Shown in pieces: positions 43,640-51,009 of a stretch of DNA of 64,000 nt (within the stretch, counting starts at the first letter, position 1; every line of letters starts with the position of its first letter). A program made the translations under genes and the position numbers. The notes below the pieces were generated by a model. That model was not told where the DNA came from and ran no database searches. It saw only the letters and a program-made list of their open reading frames with translations. The DNA is from Desulfosudis oleivorans (GTDB lineage: Bacteria > Desulfobacterota > Desulfobacteria > Desulfobacterales > SURF-7): positions 1 through 64,000 of the forward strand of contig DYJD01000016.1 of the NCBI GenBank assembly GCA_020723325.1, written 5' to 3'.

Positions 43640-44965
43640 TTATGAATTTGGAAGTTTGTAAATATGAACTCCGTAGCCGGTAAATCCATCCTGGAATACG
43701 CCGTTGGTGGCGCTGATCTGCCGGCTTTCGCTAATAACTTCAACCGCCTGGAAACCCGTAAACCCATTGAGCGTAAAGGTTGCGACGATGTTTTCAGGAC
43801 CCATAGCCACTGCAAAAAGATAAGTGCAGCCGGAAGCGCGTTTGATCATCACATCTACTGGTACGGCCGGATTGCTGGTAGTCACCAGGGCCGCGCCGGC
43901 CACGCTGGGGGTGTTCAGAATCGGAGCCAAAGTACTGATTTGAGCGTTGACAGCACTGACCCCGGCTCTCATTTCCGGATCGCTTAACAACCCGGCCTCC
44001 ACAAAGGGATCCCATTTGTGGCAGAAATAACCGATGCCCCGGGCCCCGTGAACAATGGCCATCCAGACCTCGGCTTTGACTTCCGCCGGGGTGGGCCGGC
44101 GATTGGAGCCGGCGCTGATCTTGGTGGTTTCAATCCAGACCCAGACGGGCTTCCCGTAGTTGCTCCAGGTCCGCAGGCGATCCACGCCGTAGGCCACCAG
44201 CCAGAGCTTCTCTTTGACATCCGTATGGGTGCTGTTGACCGGGTAAATATCATAGGACAGAATGTCGGCACCCAGGGCGTATAACGGGTAGTCTTCCGGA
44301 TGGTTGGTGCGGGTGCCGCGACCGTACCACATATCCCAGGCAACTCCCTGGCCGAGGTTCAGAAATACCGGCCGGGTGGCATCCGCGGCCTGCATGGCCT
44401 GGTAACGTGCAACCACCACCGACGGCAGGATGGGCGGATCATACCAGCCGCCGCTGTTCCATTGGGCGTTGTCCGGCTCATCCTGATGGGTCCAGGCTTT
44501 GATAATGCTGTTGTTGACGGAATTGAGCCCCACGGCATTTTGGTCACAGAACACCGGCATGGCAGCCGCCTTGAGGCTGCTAAGCTGGCTTTCGTTGGGT
44601 CCTTGCCACAGACCGATGAAGTGATTGATGCCGATGGCCTTGTAGGCGTTGGCATTGGCCGGGGTTTGCAGCCAAACGGCGATGGGAAAGACATGGAAGT
44701 CCGTGAATGGCCCGGCCGGCCAGCGTTGATAATAAGCGGGTCCGCCTTCCCAGGCCTGGAACTGGTCGCCGGGAAAATAGCCGGCGGCTCCGAAAAATAC
44801 AACAAAGGATGCCAGCTCGTCTGCATTGAAATCCGCTGCAAAGACGGCCAGATCAGCTCCATCCACGTCTCCATCCGCGGTCAGATCCGCATTGAACGCG
44901 CTGGCGCTGGCGGCAGTCAACTGAAGGAAAATCACGGTCATCAGAAAGATAGGTCTTCTTTTCAT
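43640..44965 (-). CDS. Secreted GH-A-like glycosidase-type protein with N-terminal EF-hand module
   Basis: A 441-residue exported protein with a signal peptide to about residue 23 (ASASA). The EF module is DLTADGDVDGADL (27-39), ending VVFFGA. A TIM-barrel-like domain follows. HQDEPD (Glu163) and VWVWIETTK (Glu279) are candidate acid/base and nucleophile. These, and a terminal beta domain with GCTYLFAVAMGPEN, are shared with the 869-residue neighbour, so the two genes contain paralogous catalytic parts. It lies 24 bp after the GH18-like gene and 7 bp before the beta-helix gene, in one operon. The linkage attacked is unknown. Confidence 0.75.
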   Translation of the reverse strand: MKRRPIFLMTVIFLQLTAASASAFNADLTADGDVDGADLAVFAADFNADELASFVVFFGAAGYFPGDQFQAWEGGPAYYQRWPAGPFTDFHVFPIAVWLQTPANANAYKAIGINHFIGLWQGPNESQLSSLKAAAMPVFCDQNAVGLNSVNNSIIKAWTHQDEPDNAQWNSGGWYDPPILPSVVVARYQAMQAADATRPVFLNLGQGVAWDMWYGRGTRTNHPEDYPLYALGADILSYDIYPVNSTHTDVKEKLWLVAYGVDRLRTWSNYGKPVWVWIETTKISAGSNRRPTPAEVKAEVWMAIVHGARGIGYFCHKWDPFVEAGLLSDPEMRAGVSAVNAQISTLAPILNTPSVAGAALVTTSNPAVPVDVMIKRASGCTYLFAVAMGPENIVATFTLNGFTGFQAVEVISESRQISATNGVFQDGFTGYGVHIYKLPNS

Positions 44966-44989
44966 GGGTGTTGTGTCTCCCGCATCTCT

Positions 44990-46867
44990 CTACGGAATCG
45001 GCCCCTCGATAGGACAAGGGCTATACCCGCTGCCGTAAACAAAGGTGATGGGCACGGTTCGGGCGGTCCTTCCGTCGCTGGAATAGGCATAAAAACGGAT
45101 GACCTCCCCGGCCTTGACCTGGGTGGAAACGGCAAAGGCCGGTTTGTTGGGCCAAACCGTTCCCCAGGGCTGCATGGGTACTAGGGCGCCTTTATGCTCC
45201 ACAAACATGGTCTGGGTCTTGCCGTCCTCGGCAAAAACGCTCATCCACCATTCATTGCGGTCATAGCTGGTCAAACCCGGGTCCCAACTGATATCCTCGG
45301 CCACCATCATTTGGGCGGCAGCGCTTTTGGATGGATCGGCCAGACTGCTGGCGATCACATGGAAGGTGTTTACCGAACCCGGTGGAATCCAGGATGGAGC
45401 GGTGTAAAATCCGTTTTGATCAACGCTGCCGCCATTTGCTTCCTGCACGGACCAGGCCACGCCCTTGTCGCCGGTACCGGTCACCAGGGTTTCCATCTGC
45501 ACGGAAGTCCCCGGCAGCAGCCAGGTCACAGCCGGGCTTACGGACACGCCCACCGGCAAAGAATAGGCCGGCTCGATAAAGCCCTTACGCAAAGCATCCA
45601 TGAGAAAACCCGGATTGGAATGGGTGCGCACATGGCCCTGGTTGATGGTCCAGATGATGATGCCCCCGTAACCGTTGGTCCGGGAGAATTTGCCTTTTTC
45701 CAGGATGGAGCGCTCATCCTCAAAGGAGATGTAACGGCTGCCGAAGGAATCGGGTTTGGCCGGAGCCGGCAGGCTCAAATAGGAACAAAGGGCGGCCGGG
45801 TCCCACTTCCGGTCTTGCTCGGAATAAGCCCCGCCGGGTCCGAACAGCTTCAGGAGGGGATAGACGTTGTCGCCGCCCACAATGGCCGCGCCGGCCGTGG
45901 ATTGATTGGGGGCGGTGATGCCGTTGGTGTAGCCGATGGCATAGAAACTGATGCCCATTCCCAGCTTGCTTTTGGGGATGCCGGCGGCCGCGTATCTTTG
46001 CAGGGAGTCGGCGATGCTCACCGGTGTCGTGCTTTTTGCTCCCGCAAGGGGGCAGTTGTGCCAGGAAAGCCAGCCGGACCCGGCCCAGGCCGTGGCAGGG
46101 TAGTAGCTCATGATGTTCATCTGATCCACCCTGCCGGCCAGTTCCACCAGCTTGGGATCAACGCTCTGGTAGTTGCCGTTGATGGTACCCACGGGCACGG
46201 AAAGTATTTTATTCGGGGCTGCACTGCGCAGATCCCCGGCAAGGGCAATGAACAGGTTCATGTCCAGGTCGTTTTCCCAATCCAGATCCAAACCATCACA
46301 GCCGTAGCGGTTCATGGCGCTGATCAGATTGGCGACAAAAGCAGCACGGTGAAAGCGCACGGCGCCATGGATGGCCGAGCCGTTGTCATCGCCGCCCAGC
46401 ATAAGGATGGGCTTGATTCCGTTCTGACGGGCCAGGGCGCCGACCCGTTGCATCAGGGCCGGCCCCTGGGGCGCACCGATGTCGAAATTCTCATCCAGGG
46501 AACCGTCGGCATTGGCTTTTACGCGGCCCAGGACGATCTCGGTCAGGCCTTTCCAGTTGAGCTCTTCCGGGGGCACCAAATCGCCCTGGTAGGCCACGTA
46601 GTAACCTTTGACCCAGTTGGCCGGTTGAACGGCGGTTTCGGTGCGGCCGAATTCGGCGGCGAGGCCGCCTATGTTGGAATAAGTCGCCGGATAGCCGGCG
46701 GCGAATAGGGCAATGTCGATACCGTCCACATCCAAATCATGGTCCAGATCGAATTGTTGGGCGGCCTGGGCCACCCCTATTCCAAACAGAATCGAGATAA
46801 AAATTAAAAAGCCGGGCAGTGTCAAGATAGCGGTATGCTGAGGGCTGGATTTGACTGGGGGAGACAT
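44990..46867 (-). CDS. Secreted GH18 chitinase-like protein with N-terminal EF-hand module
   Basis: A 625-residue exported protein. The signal peptide ends near residue 36 (AQAA). The EF module DLDHDLDVDGIDI is at 40-52 and closes with AEFGR. The GH18 domain spans about 85-400. DGLDLDWE at 191-198 is the complete DxxDxDxE catalytic motif (Glu198 as acid), so hydrolysis of chitin-type beta-1,4-GlcNAc or peptidoglycan-like chains is plausible. Residues 455-540 form an Ig-like domain (VSVSPAVTWLLPGTSVQMETLVTGTG), and the C-terminus a further beta domain. AAGGAG precedes the ATG. Repeat copy D lies directly upstream. Confidence 0.85.
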   Translation of the reverse strand: MSPPVKSSPQHTAILTLPGFLIFISILFGIGVAQAAQQFDLDHDLDVDGIDIALFAAGYPATYSNIGGLAAEFGRTETAVQPANWVKGYYVAYQGDLVPPEELNWKGLTEIVLGRVKANADGSLDENFDIGAPQGPALMQRVGALARQNGIKPILMLGGDDNGSAIHGAVRFHRAAFVANLISAMNRYGCDGLDLDWENDLDMNLFIALAGDLRSAAPNKILSVPVGTINGNYQSVDPKLVELAGRVDQMNIMSYYPATAWAGSGWLSWHNCPLAGAKSTTPVSIADSLQRYAAAGIPKSKLGMGISFYAIGYTNGITAPNQSTAGAAIVGGDNVYPLLKLFGPGGAYSEQDRKWDPAALCSYLSLPAPAKPDSFGSRYISFEDERSILEKGKFSRTNGYGGIIIWTINQGHVRTHSNPGFLMDALRKGFIEPAYSLPVGVSVSPAVTWLLPGTSVQMETLVTGTGDKGVAWSVQEANGGSVDQNGFYTAPSWIPPGSVNTFHVIASSLADPSKSAAAQMMVAEDISWDPGLTSYDRNEWWMSVFAEDGKTQTMFVEHKGALVPMQPWGTVWPNKPAFAVSTQVKAGEVIRFYAYSSDGRTARTVPITFVYGSGYSPCPIEGPIP

Positions 46868-46886
46868 CTTGTTCTACTCCTTATTT

Positions 46887-46990
46887 ATCGGGGTCGGGGT
46901 CGGTATCGGTATCGCCGTCGGATCTATTCTTTCGATTCCGATTCCGACCCCGATACCGACCCCGAAAAAAACTGCGTGGGAATGCCCCGT
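46887..46990. repeat. GGTATC/CCGATA hexamer inverted repeat, copy D
   Basis: Arms 46888-46917 and 46932-46965 are inverse hexamer arrays separated by about 14 bp. They are followed by the family A-run and a diverged flank (CTGCGTGGGAATGCCCC). The copy fills the 128-bp space between the SGNH/FN3 gene and the GH18-like gene inside the EF-module cluster. Confidence 0.8.
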
Positions 46991-46995
46991 CTAGC

Positions 46996-49416
46996 TTATC
47001 GGCCGAAACCGGCCGCCAGGCTTTTCAAGCAGCCTATATTCCCGGCTGCATGGGCCGCTGCCAGCGCGGCCAGGTCCGCACCATCAACATCCCCGTCACC
47101 ATTGCTGTCGACCTGGCAAGGGATGTAGGATATTTCCAGGTAGGAGCGCATATTGTTGTTGTATTCGCTGGCCTTCAAGCCGGTGCGGGCGGCGCTGGCG
47201 CTCTGCACCAGCAGCATGCCGTAATTGGGAGTCGTGGCATCCGCCCATTCCTGGACCGTGGAGGTGATCAGGGTCGCCGGGAAAAAGGCATGGTCGCGGC
47301 CGCCGGCATAGTCCACCTGGCCAATGGGATGGGCCTGGTCGCAATCACCCCCCGGGGTATTCCAAGGAACTCCGGCTGATCGGTGATTCCAGGTCACCTG
47401 GCTTTCCACCCAGGGCTGGGTCACCCGCAGCAGGTTGAACTTCTCACCCGTGCAGGTGCAGCCCGGATCCCAGCCGTAAAAGCCGACTTTGGCTTCCGTG
47501 ATCTTTTGATCCAGCACCGCTGCCGGGAGGTTGAATTTGATGAGGAAGTTGTAGATGGGGTTGGTTCTGCCCGAATAGGAGACAGCGCCGTAATTGGTGT
47601 TGGGGCTGGCCGGCATCAGAAAGGCGTCATCCACTTCCGTTGTGGTCTGGAGTTTGATGGTCACGGGATTCACCGTTCCCTGGGGCACATAGACCGCGGC
47701 ATCGTTGGAATAGGCCGAATCGCCCACGTCATTGCGCGCCTTCACCCGATAGTTGTACGTGTGCAGGGCCAGGGGCGCAGTGTCCGTATAGGTGGTGGTA
47801 TTGGCCGGCAGCACGGCGAGCTGGCTGAAAGCCTGGCCTTCCATGTGGCGCTCGATGACAAAGCCGGTTTCATTTTCGGCGTTGTCCTGAAAGGCGAGGG
47901 CCACATTGGCGCCGGACAATTGGGCCGATAAATTGGTGGGGGCATCCGGCAGGGTGGGGGTCACGATCTGGGCCCCGGCGGTGTTGGACGGTGTGGAATC
48001 ACCGCAGGCATTGCGATGGGCCAGAACGCGGTAATTGTAATTGCCGTCGGCAAGACCGCTGTCCGTATAAGCGACGGTGCCGGCGGCAACGGACGCATAG
48101 TCATTGTCCCAGGCACCGCTGTTCACCTGCCGCTGGATGATAAAGCTGTCTTCGTTGCCGGAATTGTCCTGCCAGGCGAGGCTGATCCGTCCCAGCAGGC
48201 TGTTGGGGGTCGCGGACAGATTCGAAGGCGCCACCACGCAAATCGGGGCGGTGATCTGTCCTGAAGTCGTATTGGACGGGGCGGAATCACCGCAGGCGGC
48301 CCGGGCCACCACCCGGTAGTCGTAAATTCCGGCAGCCAGGTTCGCATCCTGAAAGCTGGTCAGGCCGGCGGGAACCACCGCATAATCATTATCCCAGGCG
48401 CCGCTGTTGACCCTGCGCTGAATGACTATAGTGTCGGCATTGGCGGCATTGTTTTGCCAGGTCAGGGTGATGCGCTGGTTGACACTGTCGGCGGCGGCGG
48501 AAAGCTGGCTGGGAGAGTTCACGCATTCGTTCCAGCCGGCCAGCCTGGCCCAGAGCCACCAGGCGGCATAGGCCTTGCGGTTGGCATTCAACGGCTGGCT
48601 GTGGGCTGAGCTGCAGTTGTACCAGTCCGTGTTCAGGATGTGACTGCTCTGCCAATCAATGGCCCAGTTGCGGTCCAGGGAGCCGTTGCCGTCGCTGTCA
48701 TAATCGCAATTGTCAGTGGCAAGGCGTTCCATATAGTTGACGAGGCCGTCCGGGTCATAGCTTTCAATGTCGGCAAAATCAAACAGGATCTTGTTGTTGG
48801 CGCGCACATGGTTGCGGATCTGCTCATTGCGCTGGTGAACATTGCCGGCCGCGCCGGTGCCGTTGAGATGTCCGGTCATGTAAACAAATTTAACATTCGG
48901 ATATTCCAATTCCAATTGGGTCATTAAGTCGAGATAAAGCTGGATGTCCGCCTGGGAACCGTCCACTTGGCCGCACCAGGACCAGATGATGACATTTATT
49001 TCCGGATGGGTGTTGAGATAATTGCGAGTGGCCGTGGCCCAGGCGGTCCGATTGGGATTGCCCAGATCGCTGGCACCGGAAAAGGGCATGTCCCGCAGAT
49101 CCAGAGCACCGCCGGTGCCGCCGTTGTTGTAGGCGTATAAATTGGCAGGATAGCCCTTGGCATTCATAAAGCCCACCAGGCCGGACATGCCGCTGGTCAA
49201 CTGACTGCCGTGGGAAGTGTGCCCGTAGGCGATGTGCAGGCCGGCCTTGGCGGCCGTGATGGCGGCAACAGGAACAGCCGTGATATTGGTGCGGGTATGG
49301 TCGGCCACGATATCCGCATGGGCGACAAGCGGAAGCAGCAATAGCAAAGGGAGCGCGAAAAGCATTGCCGGGCCTAACCGCAAGCAACCTGCCCTGAAAT
49401 CAAATTTCAAATTCAT
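46996..49416 (-). CDS. Secreted SGNH-like/FN3/CBM96-type protein with C-terminal EF-hand module
   Basis: An 806-residue exported protein. ATG 49416 (AAGGA, 7-nt spacer) is used because an upstream in-frame ATG at 49497 lies in the terminator hairpin. A signal peptide (LLLLLPLVAHA) comes first. Next is an SGNH-hydrolase-like domain (YGHTSHGSQLTSGM near the nucleophile, NVIIWSWCGQVDG, FVYMTGHLNG), suggesting a carbohydrate esterase. Three fibronectin type III domains follow (repeated LTWQNNAANADTIVIQR-like strands). Then comes a DNRLRE/CBM96-type domain (TTEVDDAFLMPASPNTNYG) that in relatives binds alginate-like polymers. The tail C-Q-V-DSNGDGDVDGADL, a Cys-bearing helix and AGFGR form the EF module. 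Confidence 0.78.
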   Translation of the reverse strand: MNLKFDFRAGCLRLGPAMLFALPLLLLLPLVAHADIVADHTRTNITAVPVAAITAAKAGLHIAYGHTSHGSQLTSGMSGLVGFMNAKGYPANLYAYNNGGTGGALDLRDMPFSGASDLGNPNRTAWATATRNYLNTHPEINVIIWSWCGQVDGSQADIQLYLDLMTQLELEYPNVKFVYMTGHLNGTGAAGNVHQRNEQIRNHVRANNKILFDFADIESYDPDGLVNYMERLATDNCDYDSDGNGSLDRNWAIDWQSSHILNTDWYNCSSAHSQPLNANRKAYAAWWLWARLAGWNECVNSPSQLSAAADSVNQRITLTWQNNAANADTIVIQRRVNSGAWDNDYAVVPAGLTSFQDANLAAGIYDYRVVARAACGDSAPSNTTSGQITAPICVVAPSNLSATPNSLLGRISLAWQDNSGNEDSFIIQRQVNSGAWDNDYASVAAGTVAYTDSGLADGNYNYRVLAHRNACGDSTPSNTAGAQIVTPTLPDAPTNLSAQLSGANVALAFQDNAENETGFVIERHMEGQAFSQLAVLPANTTTYTDTAPLALHTYNYRVKARNDVGDSAYSNDAAVYVPQGTVNPVTIKLQTTTEVDDAFLMPASPNTNYGAVSYSGRTNPIYNFLIKFNLPAAVLDQKITEAKVGFYGWDPGCTCTGEKFNLLRVTQPWVESQVTWNHRSAGVPWNTPGGDCDQAHPIGQVDYAGGRDHAFFPATLITSTVQEWADATTPNYGMLLVQSASAARTGLKASEYNNNMRSYLEISYIPCQVDSNGDGDVDGADLAALAAAHAAGNIGCLKSLAAGFGR

Positions 49417-49458
49417 TTTCACATCCTTAATTCTAAGGTTTATACAGCAAGCATCCAT

Positions 49459-49494
49459 AAAAAAAGGAGGTTGTTTTGAGCAACCTCCTTTTTT
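49459..49494 (-). terminator. Strong intrinsic terminator after the VPLPA-CTERM gene
   Basis: A GGAGGTTG/CAACCTCC stem extended by A-T pairs, with a 7-nt loop and a U-run on both strands, lies 30 nt past the stop at 49525. It should end the cohesin/CTERM transcript, so the seven EF-module genes downstream need readthrough or a separate promoter. Confidence 0.85.
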
Positions 49495-49524
49495 CATTAT
49501 TCGATTTGAATCCGCCTCCCTTGT

Positions 49525-50046
49525 TCAGGCCTTCCGTCTGATGCTGATCAGGCCGATCAGTCCGGCGCCGAACAGGTATATAGCCGCCGGAATGGGAACC
49601 GGGGTGTTGTCCAGCGTGAAACCGGCGGTGGAAAAATATCCGCTGCCGGCGCTCAAGGAATTGCCTTTATAATTTGAGAAATCCAAATCTGAAAACAGAA
49701 GTTCCGTATTTGAAGTGATGGTAAGAAGCCGGCCGCTCGCGCTCAAGGGTGCGATGGTTAACGGGGATAAGGGTAAAGGGAAATTATCATACAAGGATAT
49801 CCAGCCGCCCCCGAAATTTTCCAGAGTCCAATTACCGGTTGACGGTACTGCCGACCCAAGACTATAGGTCGGGTCATCGCCGCCGGATACAGTGAAGGAA
49901 ATCATGCCGATCCGCAGTTGTAAATCACTTATGGCGCCCGGATTTGGAATGTTGACATCCAGGTTGTAAGTATAGGCGGCGGCGGAGCCAACTCCCCCCA
50001 CCAAGATCATTGCCGATAGAAATCCCAACATAAGTATTTTCTTCAT
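49525..50046 (-). CDS. VPLPA-CTERM exosortase-sorted surface protein
   Basis: A 173-residue exported protein with an N-terminal signal peptide (GSAAA, residues 1-24), a beta-rich passenger, and a C-terminal sorting tail. The tail is VPIPAAIYLFGAGLIG followed by IRRKA. Motif, hydrophobic helix and basic end match the VPLPA-CTERM class, which is processed by exosortase XrtD-type enzymes and usually ends on the cell surface or in exopolysaccharide. No exosortase gene is in the window. It lies 39 bp after the cohesin gene, on the same sigma-54-driven transcript, and is closed by a strong terminator. Confidence 0.85.
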   Translation of the reverse strand: MKKILMLGFLSAMILVGGVGSAAAYTYNLDVNIPNPGAISDLQLRIGMISFTVSGGDDPTYSLGSAVPSTGNWTLENFGGGWISLYDNFPLPLSPLTIAPLSASGRLLTITSNTELLFSDLDFSNYKGNSLSAGSGYFSTAGFTLDNTPVPIPAAIYLFGAGLIGLISIRRKA

Positions 50047-50085
50047 GCTTTTGTACCTCCTGCAAACTGAGTTGTATTTACCTGG

Positions 50086-50775
50086 TTACTTGATTTTTCC
50101 TTTTACACAATTGATGTCAGGCGGAGTGATTTTACCATCGCAGTTGCAATCCGCATAAACATGATAGGTGGTTGATCCGATCAAAGCCTTGACGGCATTG
50201 ATGTCCGGCGGGGTAATTGCGCCGCTGGCATTGGCATCGCCCAATTCATATACATTGGTTGTGAGGGCCATACCGGCGGTGCCGTCCAGCACGGTGCCGT
50301 TGGTGCGTACGAAATTGCTGTACGGGGCGGCCTTGGCATTAGCGATGGTGAGAACGGGTTTATAGCTTGTGCTGGCGCGGTTGAAGGTCACCCGGCCGAG
50401 CAAAAGCCTGCGGCCGCTGACTCCGCCGGTTGGATCGGCGGTATTCAGGGTTCCGCCGATGATGATCACTTGGCCGGCGGTGGAAGTATCCGGATTCATA
50501 TAAGGCTTGTTGCCGGCGGGCGTTCCATCGCCGAAAAACCAGACAGCTTCATTTTTTTCAGCAGAGACTACCGTCATTTGAGCGGCATCATAGTTCAGTT
50601 TGACCCCGTAGCTGAGGATGGGGGTAGTTTCGCTGATATTGGCAAAAATTTCCGCCACAACCGTCGAGCCGTTTGTTGTGTAAATGCCCTCAACATCCAC
50701 ATCTGCGGCCAAACCGCGGCCGGAAGCGATCAGAAGCAAGCCGAGGGCCGCCATCCAGATTTTTCGTGTAAACAT
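50086..50775 (-). CDS. Cohesin-like plus dockerin type I protein
   Basis: A 229-residue exported protein (signal peptide to about residue 23, GRGLA). Residues 25-165 read as a cohesin-like beta sandwich (TVVAEIFANISETTPILSYGVKLNYDAAQMTVVSAEKNE; LLLGRVTFNRAS). Residues 172-229 are a complete dockerin with two calcium loops: DANASGAITPPDI and DCNCDGKITPPDI, acids or Asn at 1,3,5,12, each followed by a helix. In cellulosomes cohesins on scaffoldins bind dockerins on enzymes; here one small protein has both. It could bridge partners. AAGGAGG precedes the ATG, and a sigma-54 promoter lies about 57 bp upstream. Confidence 0.85.
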   Translation of the reverse strand: MFTRKIWMAALGLLLIASGRGLAADVDVEGIYTTNGSTVVAEIFANISETTPILSYGVKLNYDAAQMTVVSAEKNEAVWFFGDGTPAGNKPYMNPDTSTAGQVIIIGGTLNTADPTGGVSGRRLLLGRVTFNRASTSYKPVLTIANAKAAPYSNFVRTNGTVLDGTAGMALTTNVYELGDANASGAITPPDINAVKALIGSTTYHVYADCNCDGKITPPDINCVKGKIK

Positions 50776-50831
50776 CTTTCCTCCTTAGGATAGTAATTTT
50801 TCAGAATGCGATGACTTTGTGAAAGCGTTAC

Positions 50832-50847
50832 TGCAACTGTTGTGCCA
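50832..50847 (-). promoter_or_regulatory. Sigma-54 (RpoN) promoter of the cohesin gene
   Basis: Read on the minus strand, TGGCAC-N5-TTGCA matches the -24/-12 consensus exactly. The predicted start is near 50820, giving a leader of about 45 nt to the ATG at 50775. An RpoN promoter implies an ATP-dependent enhancer-binding activator. Confidence 0.85.
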
Positions 50848-50889
50848 AGCAAAATTAAAGTTGGGATGGCTGCAAGAAACATTCTTTAC

Positions 50890-50904
50890 GCGAACATGGT
50901 TCGC
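50890..50904. promoter_or_regulatory. Palindromic upstream activator site candidate
   Basis: GCGAAC-N3-GTTCGC is a perfect inverted repeat centred about 77 bp upstream of the predicted sigma-54 transcription start, a normal distance for an enhancer-binding protein. The rest of the 50776-51009 gap shows no gene. Confidence 0.55.
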
Positions 50905-51009
50905 ACTAAGTTACGAAAGAGTACCCTGGGGTTACAAATTTTGCACAGGAGGGATTTGTTCAGGCGGATTTATAAAAAAAGCTACGACTAGTAAACTATT
51001 GTAGACAAC

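Noticed and set aside
49417-49497. Upstream in-frame start for the SGNH/FN3 protein
   Set aside because: The extension encodes the terminator hairpin and places the signal peptide internally; the ATG at 49416 has a good ribosome binding site.
50819-51004. A 61-codon frame between hrpB and the cohesin gene
   Set aside because: It overlaps the sigma-54 promoter and palindrome, lacks a ribosome binding site and has no protein-like features.
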